DNA of 6,286 nt from Bacteroidales bacterium (GTDB lineage Bacteria; Bacteroidota; Bacteroidia; Bacteroidales; B18-G4), in NCBI GenBank assembly GCA_023132505.1, contig JAGLYE010000096.1, forward strand, positions 1-6,286. Reading direction: 5' to 3'. The notes beneath the pieces were generated by a model. That model was not told the origin of the DNA, searched no databases, and saw only the letters and a program-made list of their open reading frames with translations. The position numbers and the translations under genes were made by a program. Positions 1 to 4,701 of this stretch are shown here, piece by piece. The stretch's first letter is position 1; each line of letters opens with the position of its first letter.

Positions 1-52
1 GTGTTAGGTGTTGGGTTGGTGTTAAATTTTGAGTTTTGAATTTTAAATTAGG
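1..52. repeat. Degenerate 7-bp tandem array (T/G-rich), left edge
   Basis: Non-coding, low-complexity DNA made of drifting heptamers. Positions 1-7 and 8-14 read GTGTTAG and GTGTTGG. After a short phase break, heptamers at 25-31, 32-38 and 39-45 read AATTTTG, AGTTTTG and AATTTTA. The array may continue beyond the left edge. No gene is visible here on either strand. Confidence 0.6.
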
Positions 53-63
53 GTGCTTTGATG

Positions 64-71
64 CAAATATA
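64..71 (-). promoter_or_regulatory. Possible Bacteroidota -7 promoter box facing out of the window
   Basis: The minus strand reads TATATTTG followed by CA, a full match to the TAnnTTTG -7 consensus. No matching -33 element is evident, and the box overlaps a degenerate 7-bp repeat array, so it may be coincidental. If real, it would drive transcription leftwards into sequence outside the window, with a leader longer than 60 nt because no ATG follows on that strand before the edge. Confidence 0.2.
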
Positions 72-115
72 TTCAACATTGGCCATTCGGCATTCGATAT
101 TTCATGTTTTACATT
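67..115. repeat. Degenerate 7-bp tandem array, NNNNATT type
   Basis: Seven consecutive heptamers starting at 67, 74, 81, 88, 95, 102 and 109 have variable first halves and a constant end: six end in ATT and one in GTT. Examples are CAACATT (74-80), GGCCATT (81-87) and CGGCATT (88-94). The register is in phase with the heptamers at 25-45. Apart from these repeats and the element at 124-218, the 226-nt stretch before the gmhB stop holds nothing recognisable as a gene. Confidence 0.65.
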
Positions 116-123
116 TAATAGTA

Positions 124-218
124 GCCACAGAGACACAGGGTTTCACAGTTTCAAGGTTGATCCAACTGTGTTCCTCTGTGCCCCTGCCTGCCGGCAGGCA
201 GGTTAGTGCCTCAGTGGC
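124..218. repeat. 95-bp imperfect inverted-repeat (MITE/REP-like) element
   Basis: The outer arms at 124-136 and 206-218 are inverted copies matching at 11 of 13 positions (GCCACAGAGACAC against GCCACTGAGGCAC). Inside are a perfect 7-bp stem (CACAGTT 144-150 with AACTGTG 164-170) and a perfect 20-bp palindrome at 183-202. The left arm can alternatively pair CACAGAG (126-132) with CTCTGTG (174-180). The element encodes no protein and begins 8 nt downstream of the gmhB stop codon, so its transcript could fold as a 3' structure. No clear target-site duplication flanks it. Mobility is inferred from its shape only. Confidence 0.5.
183..202. repeat. Perfect 20-bp GC-rich palindrome
   Basis: CCTGCCTGCC at 183-192 is followed directly by its exact reverse complement at 193-202. 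The palindrome is much richer in GC than the surrounding DNA and sits inside the 95-bp inverted-repeat element. As RNA it could form a stem of about 8 bp with a 4-nt loop. No T-tract follows on either strand, so it is not a standard intrinsic terminator. Confidence 0.8.
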
Positions 219-226
219 AATGTTTT

Positions 227-784
227 TTATAATGGGATTATACTATCAACAAAGGAAGTGAGCGATACAAACTGAAAATCAGAAAGTTCCAGATTTGAAG
301 GATCCGGATCAGGTGATATAAATACACGCAGCATCCCCAGCAATCGTCCGAATTCCATATCATGCAGACCGTCGCCCACCATCACGGATCTGTGGAAATC
401 TATTTCCGGGAAATCTATTTGGGCTTGCAAGGCCATACCTGTGTTGGGTTTCCGGAGCGAGCTATCGTCTCTTTCCAGGTGAGGAGCATGATATATCTTA
501 TTGATGCACCCTCCTGCCTCTTCGATGCCGTCGATCATGTTGTCATGGATGATCCGGAGGTCCTCTTCTGTCATCAGGCCCTTGCCTATCCCCTGCTGGT
601 TAGTTACAATAATAATAAGGCCAAAGATCTTTGAAAGTCCGGCAAGGGCTTCCGGCACCCCATCAATAAAGCGAAACCCATCCGGGGTTTTCACATAATC
701 CCCTATGAGCCTTTCGTTGATCACCCCATCCCTGTCGAGGAAGAGTGTCCAGCTATTATCAAATGAGTAATCCTTCAAATGCAT
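227..784 (-). CDS. gmhB: D-glycero-D-manno-heptose 1,7-bisphosphate 7-phosphatase (HAD-IIIA family)
   Basis: This 185-aa protein is the size of typical GmhB phosphatases, which remove the 7-phosphate from heptose 1,7-bisphosphate in the cytoplasm. HAD motifs are complete: DRDG at 17-20 (nucleophile Asp17, acid/base Asp19), TNQQGIGKG from Thr61, RKP with Lys112, and VGDGLHD with Asp138. The ATG at 784 is chosen because the frame stays open to 961 but that extra N-terminus overlaps hddC and resembles no HAD domain; no other start precedes the catalytic motif. It overlaps the end of hddC by 26 nt, suggesting translational coupling. The zinc-binding loop of E. coli GmhB is shortened here and lacks all its cysteines (residues 98-113). 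The hddC/hddA context favours GDP-heptose synthesis; a related HAD-IIIA sugar-phosphate phosphatase is the alternative. Confidence 0.83.
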   Translation of the reverse strand: MHLKDYSFDNSWTLFLDRDGVINERLIGDYVKTPDGFRFIDGVPEALAGLSKIFGLIIIVTNQQGIGKGLMTEEDLRIIHDNMIDGIEEAGGCINKIYHAPHLERDDSSLRKPNTGMALQAQIDFPEIDFHRSVMVGDGLHDMEFGRLLGMLRVFISPDPDPSNLELSDFQFVSLTSFVDSIIPL

Positions 785-1478
785 CTGTAGCTTCTTTATA
801 ATCTTCCGGAATGCCGATATCCAGGAAGAAACTGTAACAACGAACGCCAAACATACGCTGTTTCTTATAGAATTTTTCAAAATAATCCTTTTCCAGACTG
901 AATTTTTCCGGCAGATCCAGGTCGAGAAAGTTTTTCCGGTTGATAATATAGGTTCCTCCATTAATCAAACCCATGCCTGTCCGGACTCCCTTTTCATTGA
1001 ATTCCTCGATCCGACCCTCAAGGTCGATCTTTACGGTTCCGTAACGCGAAACATCATCAACCTTCCTCAATGTCATACAAACATCTGCCTCACTCGCCTG
1101 GTGAAAATTGGCCAGTTTCCACATATTCACATCAAAATATGTATCCCCATTGATCACATAGGCAGAGTAGCCATTCACATATTCAAGAGCCTTTTTAACT
1201 GCCCCTCCTGTCCCCAGGGGTTCTTCTTCCACGGAATAGATGATCCCGATATCCTTGTAGCTGTCCTTGAAATAGGCTTCAATAACCTCATGCTTGTAAC
1301 CTGTAGCCATTATCACCCTCTCCACGCCCCACTTATCAAGATAAGCAAGAATGTATTCCAAGAAGGGCCTGTCATTCACCGGGGCCATAGGCTTGGGGAT
1401 ATCCTCCCCGATCACCTCTTTGAGCCTGGTACCAAACCCGCCTGCCAGAATGATTGCTTCCTTTATCATGTTTTTCAT
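759..1478 (-). CDS. hddC: D-glycero-alpha-D-manno-heptose 1-phosphate guanylyltransferase
   Basis: This 239-aa sugar-nucleotidyltransferase matches the usual length of the HddC-like group, which joins GTP and heptose 1-phosphate to make GDP-heptose. The nucleotide-binding signature LAGGFGTRL lies at 11-19 and is followed by PKPMAPV (28-34) with Lys29. EPLGTGGA spans 86-93, NGDTYFD (110-116) carries metal-binding Asp112, and LDIGIPEDY (219-227) carries the second conserved aspartate. The fold looks complete. Met1 and Met4 are both usable starts. A possible -7 box lies 13 nt upstream, making this the first gene of a two-gene unit with gmhB. Specificity for heptose rather than mannose or glucose phosphate comes from the neighbours; the nucleotidyltransferase family itself is certain. 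Confidence 0.82.
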   Translation of the reverse strand: MKNMIKEAIILAGGFGTRLKEVIGEDIPKPMAPVNDRPFLEYILAYLDKWGVERVIMATGYKHEVIEAYFKDSYKDIGIIYSVEEEPLGTGGAVKKALEYVNGYSAYVINGDTYFDVNMWKLANFHQASEADVCMTLRKVDDVSRYGTVKIDLEGRIEEFNEKGVRTGMGLINGGTYIINRKNFLDLDLPEKFSLEKDYFEKFYKKQRMFGVRCYSFFLDIGIPEDYKEATDAFEGLLI

Positions 1479-1491
1479 ACCTAGTCTGGTG

Positions 1492-1499
1492 TAAATATA
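1492..1499 (-). promoter_or_regulatory. Possible -7 promoter box of hddC-gmhB
   Basis: The minus strand reads TATATTTA, 7 of 8 matches to TAnnTTTG, ending 13 nt before the hddC ATG. No convincing -33 element is seen. The location in a divergent intergenic region supports a promoter here, but this exact box is tentative. Confidence 0.35.
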
Positions 1500-1517
1500 G
1501 GGTATTTTTTATGATAT

Positions 1518-1547
1518 GGGACGGGGGGCGAGGGACGGGGGACGGGG
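1518..1547 (+). repeat. G-rich 7-bp tandem array with G-quadruplex potential
   Basis: Heptamers from 1518 read GGGACGG, GGGGCGA, GGGACGG and GGGACGG, then GG. This gives five runs of three or more G (1518-1520, 1523-1528, 1532-1534, 1537-1541, 1544-1547) separated by 2-3 nt, which satisfies the standard G-quadruplex pattern on the plus strand. It lies 40 nt upstream of the hddC start. Confidence 0.7.
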
Positions 1548-1550
1548 AAA

Positions 1551-1571
1551 CTGCCGATTGTCGATCTTCGA
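1551..1571. repeat. 7-bp tandem array ending in CGA
   Basis: Three consecutive heptamers, CTGCCGA (1551-1557), TTGTCGA (1558-1564) and TCTTCGA (1565-1571), share the CGA end and drift at their first four bases. The array begins three bases after the G-rich heptamer array ends. Confidence 0.55.
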
Positions 1572-1577
1572 TTTTTT

Positions 1578-1707
1578 ACCAATTCAACCAATTCAACCAG
1601 TTCAACTAATTCAACCAGTTCAACTAATTCAACCAGTTCAACCAATTCAACCAATTCAATCGAAGCGAAGCGAAGATCCGCCGTGGCGGACTAATTTAAC
1701 CAATTCA
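1578..1707. repeat. 9-bp tandem array (ACCAATTCA), interrupted
   Basis: Nine head-to-tail 9-mers fill 1578-1658. Three variants occur: ACCAATTCA (A), ACCAGTTCA (B) and ACTAATTCA (C), in the order A A B C B C B A A, so the middle is an 18-bp B-C repeat. After a GC-rich interruption (1659-1689) the array resumes with ACTAATTTA (1690-1698) and ACCAATTCA (1699-1707). Being a multiple of three, it gives an open frame with an Ile-Gln-Pro/Val-Gln-Leu repeat, which I regard as accidental. Confidence 0.85.
1677..1690. repeat. GC-rich 14-nt palindrome inside the 9-bp array
   Basis: TCCGCC (1677-1682) and GGCGGA (1685-1690) are exact reverse complements around the dinucleotide GT. It is preceded by three CGAAG copies (1661-1675). 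Together they interrupt the 9-bp array. No T-tract follows, so terminator function is not supported. Confidence 0.65.
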
Positions 1708-1709
1708 AC

Positions 1710-1717
1710 TATATTTG
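1710..1717 (+). promoter_or_regulatory. -7 promoter box of the methyltransferase gene
   Basis: TATATTTG followed by CA is a perfect match to the Bacteroidota TAnnTTTG element and ends only 7 nt before the ATG at 1725. Transcription would begin almost at the start codon, implying a leaderless or nearly leaderless mRNA. The position where a -33 TTTG would be expected (about 1686-1691) does not match. The box directly follows the last 9-bp repeat unit. Confidence 0.45.
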
Positions 1718-1724
1718 CAATCCA

Positions 1725-2510
1725 ATGAAATTCATCATCAGTTTGCTTACACGTTACGTGCCCCGCCGCTATCTGCAGGTGGTCAGTCATTTCATCCTGC
1801 GTATGGTCTCGGTATTTTATATTGGCAATAGGAAAGAATGTACGGTATGCGGAAGGAAGCTCAGGAAATTCCTGCCATACGGAAGGATCATAAAGAGAAA
1901 TAATGCCCTTTGCCCATCCTGTCTCTCACTGGAAAGGCACCGTTTGATCTGGTTATTCCTCAAAACAAAAACTGATTTCTTCACAGCGGAGCTGAAGGTA
2001 CTGCATGTGGCCCCCGAATACTGTTTTATCAAGCGCTTCAAGGCCCTTCCGAACCTTGATTACACCACTGGCGATCTGGAATCACCGCTTGCCGACATTA
2101 AACTGGATATCAGGGAGATCCCCTTCGGGGATGGCACTTTCGATGTTATTATTTGCAACCACACACTGGAGCACGTCATCGAAGACCTGCAGTCAATGCA
2201 GGAGTTTTACAGGGTATTGAAACCCGGAGGATGGGGCATCCTCAACTCCCCCATCAACGAAAAACGTACGGTGACCTACGAAGACTTCTCCATCACAGAT
2301 CCCAAGGAGCGCGAAAAGCATTTCGGCCAGCGCGACCATGTCCGCGAATATGGCCTTGATTACACTGATCGTTTAAGTGAGGCAGGGTTTAATACTGACA
2401 CACAGGATATTATAGCTGAGCTTACTCCTGAAGAAGTGGAGCGGTTTGGGTTGCTGCACTATGATAAGCAAACTGCGGAGGATCTTATTTACCTTGTGAA
2501 TAGAGATTAA
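1725..2510 (+). CDS. Class I SAM-dependent methyltransferase with N-terminal zinc-ribbon-like cysteines
   Basis: This 261-aa protein probably transfers a methyl group from S-adenosylmethionine to a sugar or glycan, given its neighbours. Two CxxC pairs at 39-42 and 63-66, the second in a CPSCLSLERHRL context, suggest a bound zinc. A methyltransferase domain follows from about 90: strand 1 is VLHVAPE (92-98), an acidic GDLES (116-120), then DVIICNHTLEHV (140-151) and RVLKPGGWGIL (163-173). Motif I lacks the usual glycine-rich GxGxG. The hydrophobic, basic first 35 residues may form a membrane-associated helix, but no clear signal peptide is seen. It is the only plus-strand gene here, lying between hddA and hddC. 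No Shine-Dalgarno sequence precedes the ATG. The methyltransferase call is firm; the substrate is unknown. Confidence 0.8.
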   Translation: MKFIISLLTRYVPRRYLQVVSHFILRMVSVFYIGNRKECTVCGRKLRKFLPYGRIIKRNNALCPSCLSLERHRLIWLFLKTKTDFFTAELKVLHVAPEYCFIKRFKALPNLDYTTGDLESPLADIKLDIREIPFGDGTFDVIICNHTLEHVIEDLQSMQEFYRVLKPGGWGILNSPINEKRTVTYEDFSITDPKEREKHFGQRDHVREYGLDYTDRLSEAGFNTDTQDIIAELTPEEVERFGLLHYDKQTAEDLIYLVNRD

Positions 2511-3535
2511 ATGGACCAGCTTTTCAAGCCCGTCATCGTAAACTCATACGGATGTGCGACGCCCCCGAATTCACTGAGTGCTTTTATAACCTTATGGCGG
2601 GCGTTGTTCGGACAGTAGAAGAGGATGAAGCCTCCGCCACCGGCACCGGATATCTTGCCTCCGGATGCCCCATTGTCCATGGCAGTCTGATACAGCTGAT
2701 CGATCATGGGATTGGTGATGCCCGGAGCCAGCTGCTTTTTGTTCTGCCAGCCATAGTCAAGGATCTCCCCTATCTTATCAAGTTCACCTTTTAAAACTGC
2801 TTCTTTCATCATCATGGCCTGGATCTTCAACTTATGTGTTGCATCCAGTGAAGCAGCATCTTTTTCCCGGATATTCCTGGATTGGCGTGCGATGATCTCC
2901 GACGACAGGCGGCTTGTTTCCGTGTTAAATAGTACCAGGTTGTAAGCAATCTCATCAAGGTAATCGCTGCGGATTCTGAGAGGGTTCACCACCACCTTAT
3001 CCCCGTTAAAGAATTCCATAAAATTCACCCCGCCAAAGGTGGCTGCATACTGGTCCTGCTTCCCTCCTGCCATGTTCAGGTCGATACGTTCGATCTGATA
3101 TGCCAGTCTGGCAATATCGTACTCACCCAGCGGCAGCTTGAACCACTCGGCAAAAGCGCCCAGAATGGTCACAACGAGGGTTGAGGAAGTTCCCAGACCT
3201 GATCCCGGAGGGGCATCAACGATCGTAGAGAGCTCAAAAGAAAGCGCCTCCCCGGTAAAATCCCTGACGATGCGATTGTAAATGCCTTTTAAAAGGTCAA
3301 GCTCTCCATCGATCTCCAGCTTTTTTGTTGCCTCGTAGACGAGGTTCTTACCATTGTCCAGAGATTTGAATACGATCTTTCCATCTGTGCGTGGCTGGAT
3401 GGTTGCATAGGCATACTTGTTTATGGTAGCATTGAGCACAGCACCGCCATAGAGGTCGGAATAAGGCGGAACGTCGGTCCCACCTCCAGCCAATCCTAAT
3501 CTGAGTGGTGCTTTGCTTCTGTATAACTTCCTCAT
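2507..3535 (-). CDS. hddA: D-glycero-alpha-D-manno-heptose 7-phosphate kinase (GHMP kinase)
   Basis: This 342-aa cytoplasmic kinase uses ATP to phosphorylate C1 of heptose 7-phosphate, giving the 1,7-bisphosphate that GmhB then trims. All GHMP signatures are present: motif 1 at 9-25 (APLRLGLAGGGTDVPPY), the ATP-binding loop PPGSGLGTSST at 109-119, the GGKQDQYAA segment with likely catalytic Asp161, and motif 3 KISGAGGGGF at 294-303. Length fits the HddA group. Its ATG overlaps the stop of the upstream glycosyltransferase by 4 nt (ATGA), and an AGGA eight nt before the ATG is the best Shine-Dalgarno-like site in the window. Its stop overlaps the methyltransferase stop. Some fucose and other sugar kinases share these motifs, but hddC and gmhB nearby favour heptose. 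Confidence 0.83.
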   Translation of the reverse strand: MRKLYRSKAPLRLGLAGGGTDVPPYSDLYGGAVLNATINKYAYATIQPRTDGKIVFKSLDNGKNLVYEATKKLEIDGELDLLKGIYNRIVRDFTGEALSFELSTIVDAPPGSGLGTSSTLVVTILGAFAEWFKLPLGEYDIARLAYQIERIDLNMAGGKQDQYAATFGGVNFMEFFNGDKVVVNPLRIRSDYLDEIAYNLVLFNTETSRLSSEIIARQSRNIREKDAASLDATHKLKIQAMMMKEAVLKGELDKIGEILDYGWQNKKQLAPGITNPMIDQLYQTAMDNGASGGKISGAGGGGFILFYCPNNARHKVIKALSEFGGVAHPYEFTMTGLKSWSI

Positions 3536-4689
3536 CTTTTTTGTCCTATTTGTTCAGCTAGGTCATCAATGGCTTTCAGGAAAATATCCCAGCTGTATTT
3601 CTTTTTCTCGTTTTTTACGTTTTCGGTAAAGACTTGTTCTTTATTTTCATCAAAATATTTTCTGATGGCCTCTGCAATGGCTTCCGGTTCCGGTTCTACC
3701 ACATATCCTGCCTTAGCATCAGGGACCATCTCCGGCAGGGCACCCACATTGGAAACCACCATGGGCTTATCAAAATGGTATGCTACCTGTGTAACCCCGC
3801 TTTGCGTGGCATCCCTGTATGGTTGCACTACCAAGTCTCCTGCACAGAAATAATTCACCACCTCAGCATTCGGAATGAATTTGTTGTCCATGACAACCTT
3901 ATCATAGACCCCAAGATCATCAACAAGTTTCCTGTATACTTCAAAATCATCATAAAATTCACCTGCTACGATGAGCTTCAGGGGCAGGTGGGAAAGTTTT
4001 TCGCTTGCAAGTGCCTGAATGAGAAGGTCAAGGCCTTTATACTTCCTTACCAGTCCAAAAAACAGCAGATATTTATGATCTGCAGGCAAACCCAGTTTGT
4101 CAAGCGCTTCTTCCCTTCCGATAGGGTCCCCATAATTGTCGTAAAGGGGATGCAGGCACAATGATTTAGGCTTTTTAGTATCGAAGAGACTAAGGTCGTC
4201 CATCACCGATTTCGACATGGTGATGAATCCATCAACCGGCTTCAGGAAGTAGCGTGTAAGTGCCTTATCCCCTATCCTCTTTTCATGGGGGATCACATTA
4301 TCAGTGATGGCAATGATCTTAATGTTTTTATTTTTTCTGATCCTTCTTGCGATCATACCCAGTGCAGGCCCCATGAAAGGGATCCAGTAGCGGATTATCA
4401 CAATATCAGGCTTCAGTTTCCTTATCCGGTTTCCCGTCTTGATCCAGGTAACAGGGTTTAGGGAGTTGATGGTGCTTTGGATGCGAATGTCTTTTGGGGC
4501 GGGTTCATCGGTAAATTGTGATTTCCCCGGAAACAGTATAGATGGATATTGCATGCTGAAGCTGAATATCTCAACATCATCCCCCCTGTCGTAATATGCT
4601 TTTGCAAGTCTTTCATTGAAGGTTGACATACCACCGCCCCTGAGGGGATGTGCAGGTCCGACGATCACTATTTTTATGACATCCGGCAT
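3532..4689 (-). CDS. GT4-type (GT-B fold) glycosyltransferase
   Basis: This 385-aa protein has the two Rossmann-like halves of a GT-B glycosyltransferase. The N-terminal half starts with IVIVGPAHPLRGGGMSTFN (7-25), a typical acceptor-side glycine-rich loop, and includes NVIPHE (131-136) with His135. The donor-binding half begins near 207 with LLFFGLVRKYKGLDLLI (208-224) and carries VAGEFYDD (241-248) and a QPYRDATQSGV segment (289-299), then KPMVVSNVGALPEMV (308-322). The usual EX7E donor motif is not canonical: Gln289 and Gln296 occupy this zone. No transmembrane segment is evident, so it likely acts at the inner face of the cytoplasmic membrane. It follows the GT2 gene by 12 nt and overlaps hddA by 4 nt. 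A GDP-heptose donor is attractive but unproven. Confidence 0.85.
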   Translation of the reverse strand: MPDVIKIVIVGPAHPLRGGGMSTFNERLAKAYYDRGDDVEIFSFSMQYPSILFPGKSQFTDEPAPKDIRIQSTINSLNPVTWIKTGNRIRKLKPDIVIIRYWIPFMGPALGMIARRIRKNKNIKIIAITDNVIPHEKRIGDKALTRYFLKPVDGFITMSKSVMDDLSLFDTKKPKSLCLHPLYDNYGDPIGREEALDKLGLPADHKYLLFFGLVRKYKGLDLLIQALASEKLSHLPLKLIVAGEFYDDFEVYRKLVDDLGVYDKVVMDNKFIPNAEVVNYFCAGDLVVQPYRDATQSGVTQVAYHFDKPMVVSNVGALPEMVPDAKAGYVVEPEPEAIAEAIRKYFDENKEQVFTENVKNEKKKYSWDIFLKAIDDLAEQIGQKR

Positions 4690-4701
4690 GTAGCAAATAA
4701 T

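Larger units (their letters stand above)
1479..1724. other. Repeat-filled divergent intergenic region between hddC and the methyltransferase gene
   Basis: This 246-nt spacer separates two divergently transcribed genes and holds no credible gene. From left to right it contains a possible hddC -7 box (1492-1499), a G-rich heptamer array (1518-1547), a CGA-ending heptamer array (1551-1571), a nine-copy 9-bp array (1578-1658), three CGAAG copies (1661-1675), a GC-rich palindrome (1677-1690), two further 9-bp copies (1690-1707) and a perfect -7 box for the methyltransferase (1710-1717). Confidence 0.8.

Noticed and set aside
183..226. Intrinsic terminator after gmhB
   Set aside because: The strong palindrome has no T-tract downstream on the gmhB strand, so it does not meet the usual criteria, although the structure may still mark a 3' end.
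58..261. Open frame of 67 codons on the plus strand at the left edge
   Set aside because: It runs through a heptamer array, the 95-bp inverted-repeat element and the 3' end of gmhB; its protein shows no domain.
785..961. N-terminal extension of gmhB to 961
   Set aside because: It overlaps the conserved C-terminal part of hddC in another frame, and HAD-IIIA phosphatases start close to the DxD motif, as the ATG at 784 gives.
1578..1707. CRISPR array
   Set aside because: The units are 9 bp and directly adjacent, with no unique spacers, and no cas gene is present.
1516..1728. Open frame with an Ile-Gln-Pro repeat
   Set aside because: The repeat is only the translation of the 9-bp array, and the frame starts in a G-rich heptamer array and ends at the methyltransferase start.
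3634..4164. Long plus-strand open frame (176 codons) antisense to the GT4 gene
   Set aside because: It is a mirror of a clear glycosyltransferase and its translation has no recognisable motif. The same applies to 1101-1484, opposite hddC.
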